A stretch of DNA of 64,000 bases from Myripristis murdjan. Taxonomy: Eukaryota > Chordata > Actinopteri > Holocentriformes > Holocentridae. Position 1 is the first letter of the stretch, and the number at the start of each line of letters is the position of its first letter. The notes beneath the pieces were generated by a model. It made no database searches, was not told the DNA's origin, and saw only the letters and a list, made by a program, of their open reading frames with translations. This document shows positions 28,201 through 42,600 of this stretch, one piece after another. Made by a program: the position numbers and the translations under genes. The stretch spans positions 17,521,699-17,585,698 of the forward strand of contig NC_043990.1 in NCBI RefSeq assembly GCF_902150065.1, read 5' to 3'.

Positions 28201-31015
28201 GGAAGTGGCACAATGGATTGGTCAATAACTAGAGGCTGTGACTGAGCATAGAGAATCCGAAACTCTTCATCAAAGGTGGTGACAAGTTCCCCCAGGAAGA
28301 GGTGGGCGATGCAGCGGTGGATCTTCTCAAAGGACCACATGAAACTATAGAACAGTGAGAGAGAATAGTGGAAGCTATTAAAGTGGCCTTAAGTTACAGT
28401 GAAGATTTTTTGCCATGTCATTTTGTAATTGCATAATGATGAAATTATCTCATTTGGCTCACCTATAGTTCCCACTGAGTACAGCCCTACAGTCAGCCAA
28501 TAAGAAGCGGTCTTTCACTTGCCCCTTGAAGGACTTCCCCGACCGGCAAAAATATGTTATCCCTGCTACAGTCCGCACACGCATCATCTGTAAAAACCCA
28601 AATTTAATCATCTTTAAGTAGAAATCATGTTTCCTTGGTAAAAAAAAATAAATAAATAAAAAAATAAAAAATCACACCTAAATCAATGGATAGTAGGAGA
28701 TTTTATGGTAATTTAATTCTTATAAGAAAAATGAACAGCACAAACTCACATGAATCATGTCCAAGTTGACTCTGCAGCTGGTGACCATAGCAACAAAGTG
28801 ATGGCATTTGCTCATCCAGTAGAATGTAGACAGGAATGTGACGAGCTGTGGCATCCAGCAGGTCAGAAAAAAATATCAACATCTGTGAACATGTCCATCA
28901 CCACAGCAATAACCTGGAGTGAGCACAAGAAATCAGAAAAGGGGAAAATAAGTCTGTGAGATAATGAAACAAAAATAATACGAGAAAAATATTATTGACC
29001 TCTGCGGGGAATTCTGAACATTATTTGGAGGAACCATTGTCAAAGGAGTTTTTCATTTTGGTTATCAGCAAAAGCAAAAAATGCGTAGAATATTATGATT
29101 GGAGCACTTCACTTGACCAAGACAACAAGTTTTGTACAGTTTATGGGGTATGAGGGATGATATTAGTTTTTTCTGAATATGAAAAAAAAAAGACTGACTT
29201 TATATTTCTATTTTGACAGTAACATAACTTCAGTTAATAATGAGACACTGTAAAGTGCTACAAATCATGATGAAATTTGATAGCACACATAGTCTAGTGT
29301 TTTACTTGTCACTGATTGACTTAAATTTGTTTCTTAATGAAAAAGATAGGACCGTATTAGGTTTTAATGTGCATGTCCATACACTGCACAGTAACACCCC
29401 TCAACCCAGTGAGATTCTGAACAGTGAATGTGTCCAGCTGCTATCAAACTGGAGATACAGGGTTCCATGTTTCAATAGGGTTTGATCGAAACACTCTTGG
29501 TATTCCAGTCGATCCTAAAGTTAAACAAAGAATACTACCCCAGACCGAGTTTCCACTGAAGCACCTTGATATTTGTCAAGTTTTGTCCTCGGTGATTGTG
29601 GTGTTATGTACATGAATGGATTTTTGTTTTTACTTGTTAAATTTTCATAACAGGCATGGTACAGATATGATGAAGGTCTCAAGTAACTTGTGTGGCTTCT
29701 TCAGACAAGTGGAAACAGGACAATACTCCCTCAATGCTACAAGGCATAATAAGAGGATACACAAACTCGTACATTTTTAGGACAGGTGACTGCACCAGAC
29801 AGTGACACTACCCATTACACACAAACAGGTTTGACTACTCTGATGACATCTGGCGTAAGTACAATCAAAGTTAATTATATTTTTGATTCAGCAGAAGACA
29901 AGCACCTAGACATTCATTTGAAAGGGAGTGGTGTTAACGGTGGCAGTGGGAGACACGCAGGAAGATAAACCCAACAATGAACCATTGATAATTGCTGGCA
30001 GCTCTTGATGGAATTTCCTTTTCTGATAAATAACTCTTGACCACTGCACACTGATAAGACAGATAAACAAGGTATTCACTAGTTATAAATGTTGTATTAT
30101 CACATCACAAGTGTTTCTACGCCATCCTTTTGAACTCAGCAGTGAGGAATTTGTATTCAGAGACCAGAATACTCATATTTAGCATATTACTACCATGTTG
30201 CTGACATCGGTGTATGAGTGTGTGTGTGTGTGTGTGAAGGTGAGGCAAATATTATAAAGTGCTTTGAGTGGTCGGTAGACTAGAAACGCGCTATAGAAAT
30301 GCAGTTCATTTACCATTGTTGTGTACTGTGTGGAATGCTTTGATCTGACTTTCAGATGCCACTACACTCTCAAATGCAGCTCCTGAAAGCAAACCAGACA
30401 TGCGAGTTTGAACACATCTCCCTCCTTCCGCCTGTTTCTCATCCCTCCTTTTGACTTACTTGGTGTGCGTTCTTGATGAGTCTCCTGGCCTGCTCCTTGA
30501 TGCTTGGCATATCTGGGTCGGAGGGGTTAACCAGGGTGGTGACCTCTGTAGGCCCTATGAAGCTGTGCTGCTGCATCGGCCAGCCCAGGTCCAGTCCTGG
30601 GGCAGCCAGGTCTGAGTGCACCGGCCAGTAAGTGTCCGAAGATCCCTCAGCCTCACAACCTCTGTCATGGTAAGTCAGCTCTGGCATGTTGGAGGTCAGG
30701 TTGGGTCCTTGGATTGTGGCCTTGATATGTTCAATTTCAGGCCGTGCCAGGAAATCAACCACTTCAGCACGCTGTAGGAACTCATAGTAGCCCTGATATG
30801 ACAGCAGACAGGACAATATTTATTACTTAATCAATATTTCAGTCATTACACATGCATAAAAAGTGTATTTTCATGTAAATGTCTGTGGTGTTACCTGTAA
30901 GTCTTCCTCTATCAAGCGTCAATAGCTAGGCGGGTACTCCTCACGGTAGTGTGGAGACAGGTAGTTGGGGTCCAGGGGGTTATCACCATCGATGAACTTG
31001 AGACCGGTGTGCCAT
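25272..31015 (-). CDS. fam83h: FAM83H: keratin/CK1 scaffold, with several frame breaks
   Basis: Minus-strand coding exons: 31015-30895 (ATG at 31015), 30792-30460, 28913-28750, 28587-28463, 28344-27785, 27654 to about 25272. The order of recognisable blocks is that of FAM83H: GDNPLDPNYL, GYYEFLQRAEVVDFLARPEI, VIAVVMDMFTDVDIF, RVRTVAGITYFCRSGKSFKG, FMWSFEKIHRCIAHLF with the CK1-binding FDEEF, then a long disordered region with NPLLQRSSRLRSSLIF and a terminal RKEKKVYSRFE. The first five blocks form the DUF1669 pseudo-phospholipase D domain. FAM83H recruits CK1 to keratin filaments; human C-terminal truncations cause enamel defects. Exons 30895-31015, 28750-28913, 27785-28344 and the 3' exon need frame changes, mostly at short homopolymers; exons 30460-30792 and 28463-28587 are clean. 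The end could instead splice on at a GTAATT donor after RFE. Confidence 0.88.
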
Positions 31016-34000
31016 GATTGGAGAAGGTTGGGATCAAAGGTTAGGGCTCGGGTGAAGAAAGGTAAGGGGGGAAGGGTTGGAACCTGTGCAACAAAGTCAA
31101 AGGGACATATAAGTTTACCCTTTCAATTCACAGTGTCATGCACACTCATAAATGTATACAAATATTCTAGGTAAGTAAACATTCACAAAGCTTTTGTGAG
31201 CACCATATTTTCATTTATTCATCTGTCAGTGTGGCAACTTTTAGAGATGCAACATACCATGCCAGGAGTCTCAGAATCAACAGAATAGCATATAGGTTAA
31301 CGTAAAATGAAACAATGAGATGTGCTACTTTTGTAAACACATACATAATGCACCGCTCCTCCATCAGTGGTGAACAATACTCAAAATGCAACTAGATATC
31401 CACTAGCAAGGTGAGAGGAAGCCCACTTTGTGACACGACTCAAGGCACACAAAAGACAGATTGCCTATAACGTCTTACATAATACACCTATTGTTGTGTC
31501 AAAGCCAGTACAGTGAGTATGATGATTACACCTTTCACGTTATTAAAATCTTTGCTTATTCACAGTGTCACAAGCTTAAATCTAATACACCAACAGGCAT
31601 AACTCCTGAGACACATCACAACACAGAAATTTGATATTCCAGACCAAGGGCAGGGTTTATAAGGTGAGAGTTCAACCAAATACAGCCCAAGAATCAAACT
31701 ATTTCTAACCAAAACACATCAAAACATGTACTTATCTTTCCCTTATTTGTCCACTTATTGTTTTGTGTATACTACGTATTTTGCATAACATCTACACAAC
31801 TTTTGTAAAACAAAGAGTACACCTTACATTGTGTTTTATACTACATTTTTTACACGGGAGAAGAAACATGCCTCATATATTATGTGGATGTGCATATAAT
31901 CATTGGTTGTGTCTGAATGATAAGAGTAATTTGACTCAGTCTTCAGTTCTGGCGTCACACACCCTGTTTAATTGCCCATTGGATAGAAGATTTGAGTTGT
32001 ATTCAGCAATGCAATGTCATCCTTGCAACAGCACCAATGACTGAAACCTGTCTTCTGGGCAAAGTGTGAATCAATGTCAAGAGAAAGAAATATCCGAGAA
32101 CATGAAAGAGACAATACGAGAAAGACAATAAGAGAGTAAGAGAAAGAACAAAGTCGAGAGAGGTGGGAAGGCAGGAGGTGTGAAGAGCTGTGTAGACAGG
32201 TTCTCTCATATTTCTCTTCAGTAAACCTGTCATACGGGTGCGTCACGGTTCAAGCTGCTGCTCAGACCTCCTAAAATCTGTTTGATTCACAACAAACACA
32301 TTGAAGTGGCAGAGCACCATGTAGCCAGAGTATGTCCTGATGAGCTGAACTTTACTTAGAGTACTGAATGATGCCCTGTTATATAAGATTTTCTGAGTGT
32401 GCCATTATGCGTGTGTAAAAGAGGGTGGGGAAGTTGTAGGATTCACCGAGCAGATATACACACCTCAATGGGCACAGATGCAGCTGATAAGATTATGTTT
32501 TTGTTGTACAGTTCAAGGCAGAGAGAGACTGGAAAGACAGGGTGAGAGAGAGTGGGAAGGCATGGGACAACAACCCAGGCTAGATTCAAACCCCGGACAC
32601 CATTATGTGTCCTACATACCAATGACTTATGCTTTAGACATTATAATAACGCACCCCTGACTGCTGCATATTGGACAGTCCATTCGATGGGAGAGATTTT
32701 TGAACACAGCTGTTGAGGTAGTCAGAATAAGCTGGTTATACACTTGGTAGAAACTTGGGAACATGTGGTTTCCTCTGCACAATGCAACATGTGATCAAAA
32801 AAGGAAGTGTTTTTTACTGTTTAGATACATTACTGTGGAAACCTATCGTCTTAAGAAATGTGATTGGCAGTCTGTGTGTCCAAGGAAACTGATAATGATA
32901 GCAAAATCCTGGAGCCCTACCCTGAGCTCAGAGGGAGAACACTGTTTACTCAACAGCCTGGTGAGTCACCAGCTAGCCTGGCCTGGCCTGGCCTAGGGCT
33001 AATTTGCAACATGCCACTCAGTGGTGATTCATCGGCTAGCAAAATGGCTAACATCCTGCTTCTTGACTCATTTCAAACCATTGAAATAGACCTTGTGGTT
33101 TGCTGTCCCCATTCCAGAGGAAAGTTCCATGGTGGGTAGGGAGCCATGTTGGGTGCACATGCTGTTTGTATGGAAATAATTTCAGTGTTGCCAAGTTTCT
33201 AATGTGGAGGAACCGTGTGATTCGATCTGCTGAGTTTTTTTCATTCCGTTTATAAAAGCGATGTAGCAGCCCCAGGACTTGCTCTGCATACAGCTGAATC
33301 TTGCTGGCATGGCAAAACAGCTCGTACCTGTCCAGATAGCAGCCAAAACTGAGGGATGTGCACTCGCCTGTGTCAGTCACAGTGTTTAAGCCTCAGAGAG
33401 TCTTTCTAGCACGTGCACCTCTATAAAGGCAGACAGAAAACCACAGGGAGTGCCTTTTTCCAAGTTCAGGACTGCATCTTCAGCCGCTGCTTTTTAGTTT
33501 GAACAGAAAATTCACATCCCTACTCGAGGAGTACAGCCTGTGGCTTTTGTGATCGCTGAGTGGTTTGCTCAAGGGCACAGCGGCACTACAGGACCCGGGG
33601 CTCCTCATTCAGGTTCTGACCTCCAGGTCACCGTGAATGAAGCAACACAATCTTGATGACAGACTGTCTCCACTCCACCTGGTTGAGTGGTGGGGCTTTC
33701 AAACAAATAGTGCTGCTTTGTTTGTTGTTATAGCAACAACAGTGTGCACCAAACTGTAGGAAGTGACACATGATGATAGGGGCCTCTCTGTCTCTTTAAC
33801 TCAGTTATGACATTAGGGCGGGGCAATGTGGTTGAAATCAATATCACAATACTCATAATGACATTTTTCAATATTGTCACGATATGACTTGTGTGCAAAT
33901 CACATAAATAATCAAATTAATGTTCCTACCATTGAACTGAACAGTAATGTCAGTTGTGATGTCAAACAAAACTCCAAAAATTAATTACGTTATATGAAAT

Positions 34001-36211
34001 TATACATAATTTAAATTTAAAATTATAGTATAGAAAATTAAAATTAATTATTAGACTATTTGATTTCTAATATTCATTAAACTGTATTACTATAGGGTAT
34101 GCAAAGTTTTCTTACATTTTTTGTATTAAGCTACTTTATTATTTTATTTGTTATGCTTATGTATCTAAAGATCTCTCTATCTAATTTTTAGTTTTTCAAC
34201 AAAAATAACTTGTTAACATCAGTTTATAGAGCAGAATTATTTGGCGCAATATTCCGAAATCATTGTAATTGTGCTGAAAGACAATTCACAATAATATTTA
34301 AGTATCACCAAGCCTTATATGATATTTTAAGTTTCTTGCAAAAGGTAATTGGCCTTAAGTGTGCCATAAAGCCAGTTTGAACAGTTTTAAATACTCGGCA
34401 GAGGCATGTGGCAACAAACCTAAATTGCAGGTGTGAGATCAATGTACCCAATATTCAGACGTGCACAATGTTTGCTCAACGGACGTGTAAGCGGCTCATT
34501 CTCAGCATTCCTGTGCGAGCTCTGCCATGGGAGGAACTGAGAGGAAAACTGGGCAGAGAGATGGAAACCCTCTATCTGTCTCAACACGTGAATCTGAGAG
34601 CAAAGAGCAAAGAGTGAGGAGGTACAAACACACCTTCGCCACGCCATCACACAAAAAGTACTTTCTCCCATCTCTCTCTCTCTCTCTCTCTCTTGCTCTA
34701 TATTCTCTCTGTCACCCACACTCTCATACTCACTCACACTCATATCTGAACACGCCTCACTAAACAAACACGATCATTGATCCAGCATAGCTCTTTCTAA
34801 TTATGCGGTATGGTTATTCTGTGGGAATACATCAAGAATAGAATACCTGAAAACAGGTCGGTAGGGATGAGCCTGTCACTTATCGATGCTCCTGTCAGGA
34901 TGTGTCAGTGTGTTTTTTTTTATCACTTTAACAAACGTGTACACAGATAAGACCAGAAAGGCACAGCAAACAACATGTCTCTCCATATATCATCACGCCT
35001 TAGTATGACTGTTGACACACCACACAATAAGCAGCTTAGGTTCAGGTGAATGTATATGTTTGTATACACAGCTCTCTCTGTCAGGCTGAGGTGGCCTTTT
35101 TCTAACTTTTTTTTTTTTCACTTTTCACTCTTCATTATCAGCTCTTGGTGCCTTTGTGACTGTTTTGTCTGGCAAACCCAGTAAAACCAAGTAAAGTCTT
35201 TCTCATTTGCTTTTCCAAGCACAATATTAGGCATTCAGAGGACCTGAAGGACAACGCCTGAACAAACAGACACTGACCCCTAGATACACAGATAACACAA
35301 ACATATTCAGTGAATGCAGCCTTGGGTGTATGTCCTCTGCGGGAAGATGCAACCTATAATAGGAGGCACACAGGCACAGAGACACCACATTAAAACAGGC
35401 AAACTTTTTCCTCCTCAAATTAAAACCACATGTTGAACTATTTCTACCCAGTGAGTCACTGTGAAATGAAACAGCCAATAGTCTGTAGTAGTTCACATTA
35501 ACACAATACTGGTTTGACCAAGTGCCTAACATTGATCAGTCTGTGTAAGATTGTTATTATCAGAGCAAAGTCTAGTGAGTTGGACCTATGTATTTTACTT
35601 ACTCAACACACACAGGACTGTAGGATTACAAGGCGGACACCAACTATTACCCCATAATTAATCTTACACTTACAGAGATCTGAAGTTAGTTACATAAAAG
35701 ACTAATTGGGAGCATCATGTCAGTATTAAAATGCTTGAAAAAAAAAGTGACTGCCATTTTAAACATAAATTATTGCCTATGTTTACATCTGTAGGCCCAC
35801 AGACTATGACTTTACTCCATGCGTTTATATATATTTCTCTTGATTAAAAAAAAAAAAAAAGAAAAAAAAGTCATAATATGGAGAGAAGCACCGACTTCCT
35901 CTCCAAATTAGCACCAGACGATAGGGAGTCTACTGTGTACTCAGGTTATAATAACAGTAAGGTTCAGGTTTTGCAATGCAATTAGACTACCTGGACAACT
36001 TAATCCTCGGAGCCTCAGGTGCGGAAGGTAACCGGAATTTCACTTTCTTACTCCATCCAGACATTTTATTGGGCTACGGGAATGTTTTCCGAAATAGAAA
36101 AGAAAAGAATAGAATAGGTCCTTTGTACAGACAGCTCCCTAGTCCCGAAGAGGTGGCCCGAGTTGCACTTCGCTAACAATTTGAACCAATTCCCCATATC
36201 GCCTCACTTAC
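31016..36211 (-). other. fam83h: FAM83H 5' UTR end and intron 1 (about 5.1 kb)
   Basis: The first coding exon has an acceptor (TTGCACAG) ending at 31084, so 31083-31016 is 5' UTR. The rest would be intron 1 up to a GTAAGT donor at 36211-36206. It holds a minus-strand SINE near 32.5 kb, an AT-rich stretch with ATATCACAATA-type repeat debris at 33.82-34.33 kb and a (TC)n run near 34.67 kb. No other gene is supported. Confidence 0.5.
32515..32655 (-). mobile_element. Diverged tRNA-derived SINE, minus strand
   Basis: On the minus strand a box B-like GGTTTGAATCT (plus-strand 32582-32592) is followed by CCCACTCTCTCTCACCCTGT, matching the body of the SINE at 3215-3405. The tRNA-like head is more degraded than in that copy. 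Ends are approximate. Confidence 0.55.
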
Positions 36212-36561
36212 TGCTTTGCAGAAACTTGCAGGTTTCCTTGTCTAGGTCTGCCGATAGGTATCTCTTTCTCTTTCTCTCTCTCTCCGCTGTCACCGCCGAT
36301 ATTCCCCGGCTGTGCGTCTCCTTCCCTGTCGGAGTGTCACATTCCTTTGGTCCGGCAGAACTCCACCCAAAAGCCGTGTCGCCCCCCTGTAAGGCCCGTT
36401 CCGAGCGCTTCCCTGCGCGGCTTGTACCTCCAGGCCTGCCGCCTTCACAGAGCAGCGCTGAATGAGGAAGGAGGGAACGGGACGGCTCCAACTGCCTGGG
36501 CTCTCCTCAGCCCTCAGACTCCTCCCCTGCTGGATCATGACTGCTAACCCAACGTTATTGG
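36212..36561 (-). promoter_or_regulatory. fam83h: Putative FAM83H promoter and non-coding exon 1
   Basis: The only clearly GC- and CpG-rich block between 31 and 44 kb. On the minus strand it ends at a strong donor (GTAAGTGAG, plus positions 36211-36203), which would pair with the acceptor at 31084. An inverted CCAAT box (ATTGG on plus, 36557-36561) lies at the upstream end, so transcription probably starts near 36.48 kb. Start position and exon use are inferred. Confidence 0.45.
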
Positions 36562-39090
36562 AAGCCCGGCTCCAGTGGCATATTTCAAAAATGGTGACTA
36601 GTACATGACATGGGTACTAATTTAACATGGAACTGATGTGAAAGTAGGCAATTTCCTTACACTTTAATTCAAGAGTAGCCTTGTCCTGACTGGTTCACAA
36701 ATTTGGAGGAGGTGACCGGTGTGTCTAGTCCAAACATCAGCCCTGAAGTCACAGATTATTCCCAAATCCTCAAGCCCTCAGGAAGTTCACATCCCGTCTA
36801 ATTTGACCAAAGTGATGTTTGAACCAAGTGTCAAGTCCTATCTGAACGGGAGTAAGTAATCCATGCTGCAGTAGTCTTTTTCTCTTTTGCATATTTTGGT
36901 GAGGGTGGATCCATTTAGTCATTTGTGGTTCCATATCAGTAGTTAAAATTAATTTCTGAGTTTAAAAAGGTCTGTAGTTAACGACACAGGCTTTGTTCTT
37001 TCTTGGGCTTAGGGATTGCAGATGTTATCGCTGAATTTGCATCAACTGGAGGTGAGAAAAAAAAAAAAAAGATTTGTATTTTTTCAACCCCCTGACATCA
37101 GTGTGGATTTCATTTATGGTGATAGGTCTTCCTCAGCCCTCAGCCTCCTCTTTGGAAAGGGGGGTGACATTTTTTAGTACACAAGGAATGATAAAAAGAA
37201 AAAAAAATTCTTATTTATATCTTTAGGATCAGTTAACATTTAGCTCCTTCTTGTTCTATGAATATCAAATTTGGCTCTGAACAGGGTACATCAATCTGTC
37301 TTTATAGTTTAAATGTGCATGCTATAATTTTGGCCCTACTTTTTGCACAATGACTTATACATATGAGCAAAGTGCACAGTACACGGTGGGGCTGTCCTCA
37401 TCAATCACTTTGACAGTCTCACCCCTAGGGCACCATGTTCACTGATATTTTGCATCCTCCTATCAGTGGCTCTGTTACGAAATACATTTTTATAGCCTCT
37501 CTAGGCCTATATTGTTAGCCAACCAGGTTTGCACATACAAATTTAGCGTAATGTTAAAAAGGTTTGCAGACTGTTTCTAAGGTTGTTGAGTAACAAATTC
37601 ATGCCCCAATTGTGCAGTCGGCAGGCAAGTCCAAGTCATCAATATTAAATCCAAGTCGTGTCACAAGTCATCAAAGCAGCACTACAACACTGAGAAAGAC
37701 ACCCTTGGGTCAGTGCCCACCCATGGTCAAATGGCTTAAAGGCTAGTTCATCAGCATCTTCTTTTTCTCATGATTGGCAGCGTCTGGCGCCAGTTTTCCT
37801 CAAAAGAACAAGGGCTTCTTTGGAGGCTGTGCTCGCCTCTGAAACATGGACAGAATAAATCACCCACACATTCATGTTTTCTCCATGGCCAAACACCCTG
37901 CTGAATCAGCAGAAACAAAGTTCCCTATTCTACATGGATCCTACAGAAAACTGCGCTCTCCCCCAGGTCCTCCTTCTGGAATGGCGATGGCTTCATGTGG
38001 GAAGCTCGTTGCTTAACCTCTAAACAAAGGCCAGGCGACGTGTTGGTGAAATAATTAGACTCATATCCTACATCACTTTTTTTTCTTTGGGTGGACACAC
38101 ACACTCACATTTGTTGTTATTTACAGGTGATGCAGGATTTTGCTAAAAGCTGATATAGCAAGGTAAACATATTCTGTCAGCTGCATTTTATAAGTTGCAT
38201 AGATGTGGTTAAAAGGAATGACTTCAATTAAAAAGGGTGAATAATTATTTATAAATAATTTATTATTTGCTATTAGACTGAGCTAATTACAGCAATTCTA
38301 GCATATTGATAAGGTTTATTAGCACAACTTGTATTAGTTTACATTTACATACAGTTACATTAGCACATGGTGTAACAGGTAAAACAAATGTGTGTGTATG
38401 TGTGCATACATGTATATGTGTGTGTGTGTGTGTGTGTTTGAGAGAGAAAGGGGGGAGTGCAGGTATATGTGTGTTTTATATGGGCTGTCCTTTGTCCTGA
38501 AACTCGTCTATCATACAAAACACACCCTTTTTCATGCCTTCTGACAGCCAGTAGTACACACACACACACACTAATCATTATGAATGTGTGCTCAGCGCTG
38601 GTTCCTCAGGGTGTGCCTCATGATGTTTAGATGTGTGCCAGAGCACCCATGTCTATAAAAGCACCCTCCTCAGGGTGTGTGCACACACAAGCTTGCACTC
38701 TGTACATGAGCAATACGTTTGTGTGCCATTTATGAACAAAATGGTACTTCTGGGCTCTTGCTCTACATTTGTTTGAACTTACCCAGCTCATGCAAATCTT
38801 CAACTCTCAGCATTAAAGAGATATGAAGTGAAAGTATTGAATACAAGTACATTTGAATATGTGAGAGTTTAATTTTGTATGTTAAAATGTGAATGCTTGT
38901 GTATGTAAAATATCAGAACTATGTGGAAGGAGTCATGCAATGAAAGAAGTGTGCATTGGTGTGTGTTCGCATGCGTGCGTACATGCACGCACATGACTGA
39001 ACAACAAACAAACACTCATAGGTACAGATGCTAAAAGTGAGGGTGCGGCTGCTCCAAGGAATGTGCTCAGGGCATCTTACCACACCCAAC

Positions 39091-39122
<32 letters not shown>

Positions 39123-39627
39123 CTCTCCTTCTCCTCCTGCTTTCTCTGTCTGAGTCACCTGTAGCTATGGTGCAGGTGCAGGTCCGGACACGAGTCCAGG
39201 CAGCAGCTAAATCCTGGCCTGTACCTCCTCAGCTCTGGCCAAAGGGTCTGTGTTACCTGAGACGACAGCAGGAGTCTGTGGAAAATGGAGAGCGGCTCAG
39301 TGGATTGGGAGTGAGGGAGCATCAACAATATGCAGGCTGTGGCTCAGTCTGATTCCACTTTTGTTTCTGCCGGTGCCAGACTGGAATGTACATGCTTTCT
39401 GTTTTCTTCACTGTCTGCACATCAACACAAAACTGATCCCATTCTTGACCTGTTTGTCCCAGGACAGATTGTATAACCATTTACCAAGAGCGGCAGGAAT
39501 TTGTCTCAGTGTTGCAGAAAGATAATAAAAAGATAATAAAAAGACCAATGTAACAGTCGCTTCAGAATGAGCTGATTGTTGGCAAAAGTATGCAGAGGTC
39601 AGTGTTTAAGTGGGCTCTTTCTCTCTC

Positions 39628-39664
<37 letters not shown>

Positions 39665-42600
39665 GCCTGAAGCCTGCATCTCTGTGCCCCTGTGAGTTTT
39701 CCCAGCATGCTTTTCTCACGCTGTAATGTCACACCTGAGTATAAGGTGACTCTGTGGAGCCCGGGGCAGTGAGGTCATCTTTACACCAATATGTGGGGAG
39801 GAAAGGTGCACAGCAGCTCAGCAGCAGCAGCACACTATATGTGGGTGGCTGGATATGCGTGTGTGTGTGTGCGTGTGTGTGTATTTGCTGGATCGGTGCA
39901 GTGTGTATGTGTGTGTGCATGGATGTTCACACCAGTTTTGAAACATCACTGTAAATTCCCATTACCACTCACTCTATAATGATATTCCACCTTTTGTTTT
40001 TAAGCCCACATCCATGTTCTTTATATGTTATTTTTTCAACAGGGAGATCGTAGTATAACAAAGTGGTCCCCTCATAAGTTGTTTATAAGTTGCTTTAAAA
40101 CCTAATAAACATAAAGTAAAACAATACATTTACACCCATTCTCTAAAAATTAGTAATGAACTCTTCTGGAGTGATTTTGTATTATAATTTGTTTACACAA
40201 TATTATGTGTGTCTTAATGATGTGTATTTACATAACTGGGAGAGTAGATTACATAATTATAATTGTGTTATTGAGACAGGTAGCACCTGAGCCCTAACCC
40301 ACTGAGGTACTGCTAAATGAGAAGTAAGACAAGTTTACTGGTCCCAACAGACCTGAATGTGTGTGTTATTAGCTGTGAGTGCCATCATGCAGGAGCAGGA
40401 GGCAAGACACAATACAACTACAGACATGAACATTAAAACACAATGTAATCTGGATTTAGTGCCAGGCGGAGCTCTCTGTTTCACCATAACTATAAACAGA
40501 CAGGTAGAAATGCTGGACAGCAGCCAGACTATAGGCTGGAAAGTCCCCACTGTGTGTGCATGGATATGCATGAATTTTTTGGCTGCATGTGGTAATGCAG
40601 ACCTGTTTGAGGTGGCATTTTGCTGATACTATAATTAGCGTTATCATGAAATGATAGAAATGATTTTTCAGGAAGCCAGGCACATAGCTAAACAGGTTAC
40701 GTGTGTACTAGTAAACAAGTCTGAACAATCAAACCGGCTTTAAATCACCCTACTGCTAAAACAAAGCTTCAGCATTTGCTTACAGAAAACTACTGCTGCT
40801 ACTACAACTACCACTACTTCTTGTAATAATACCAATAATAACAGTATGTATCACAGACTATAAGAAGACATTCCATTAAATAGAAATTTGTCATAAAAAA
40901 TAAAAATAAAAAAAAGAAATAATAACCCTCTGTGAATTGTTCCAAGTTTAATGTGAGCAGTGTAAAGCAGAGTGAGCAGGTTCATAAAAACAGCTTTATG
41001 AACCAGTATAAACACTGAACTGGTTTAGCCAGCCTAAGCTGCCCAGGCCGGCTGCACCCCAGAAGCCACGCTCAGTCTTGGTGTTTGGTCTTGAGTCTAG
41101 ACGGCACCAGACGGGAGGACTCTGGCTCTGCAGGAGTTCAAAAGGGCCAAAACCATGCTGTCCTTCAGATTAATGACACAGAGTAGTCGTGTTTCCACCA
41201 GCAGCACTTGGCAGGAGCTTGAAACTTCCCAACATGTCATATGTGGGCCATTAGAGCACAGTGTAGCTCCACACGTGGGCAGGGCAGTCGTCATGGTAGT
41301 TATGAATGTCACTGAACAGTCAGCACCTGCTGCACCGGTTGTTATCAATTCTCTTTGTGCATGTATGCAATTGTAAAGAGGCTGTCAATAAAATATGAGA
41401 TACAACACAATGTGAATAAGATCACTGTTGTTTATGGAGGAAGGACAAACAAGGACACAGGCCTCTGTGACTCTAGTCAGGTGGCCTAGACTGGTTTAAG
41501 CAGAGGATGAAGACTTGGTAGACCTCAGTGCATGCATCGCTGATCTGGGATACATCACTAATGATATACAAATCCTCAGACAACATCAGGTGATATAACA
41601 TCAGAGATATTCTGCCCATTTAGAAGGCAGAAGGCAAAAGACAGACAGACAAGGTGACAATAAAGACACAGAGAATACTTTGGCATTTAGTTGACACTGC
41701 ATAGCAACTTGTGTTTGTGAATACACCAGTAGAAAAAGCTTAAAGTCAGAGGCTAAATGCAATCAAAGCAAGTTCAAAGAAATATAATTATACTGCATGG
41801 ATTATGCTGGCTTATGACAAATATTGTTATGGTGGAAAGCTAACCCAAGACACATGAGGTAAAATCTTAAAAGTTAGTAGTTACAACCAAACATAAACAC
41901 ATTTGTTCCCAAAACTTTATTTATGCAGTTCTTTTTGTGTTTCTGTGACAGGGCCAATCTGGTCATCTAATGTTAGGCTACAGTGACGAGTGAAAGGATC
42001 AATGGATCAAAGGATTTTCAGTCATGTGTGAGTAACGTTTTGAGCTGGCCTTTCATAGACTCAGTTGATGCTGCATTTGGAGAAAAAAAAAGCATGAAAC
42101 CAAATAGCACTGAATAATTTTTTTTTTAAAGGCAACTGTTTCCCTCAGAGCAGCATCCTCTGTGTCCAAATTCATATCTGTGTCTCTTTTGTACGGTAAC
42201 TCCACCATGTTGCTTCCTTAATGGAGATTTAGGGCATTTCAGACTCGTGAGAAAATAAAAAAGGCTGCCCAGCCACTGGTTGAAGAAAACCACAGGATGG
42301 ATCCCTCAAAGTGCCTTACACCCTTTTCAGTAATGACAAGAATGTGCTCCTTGATTTTCTCTGGAAGTGCATTTGGTTGGCAGCAGTTCCCCAGTGACAT
42401 GCTGCACTGATGTTCTGACTGTGAAGCTGAGAGTGTATTTACTGATGAAAAACTGATACAGTTATTGCACTGAGAATTGCTCCATGGCCTTGGGAACAAG
42501 TCAGCACTCATATATTTAGTCATCAAAAATCTGCATTCAATCATGGCAACCCGAATGCAATAAATTCACAACAATATCCATAACTTCTCATCTTATACTG

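Noticed and set aside
41097-41348. 83-codon minus-strand frame with several Cys residues
   Set aside because: No homology recognised, no splice context, and it looks like repeat-derived sequence in the gene-poor spacer.
42239-42544. 101-codon minus-strand open frame in the spacer
   Set aside because: It overlaps the edge of the 29-bp dispersed repeat and shows no domain or supporting signals.
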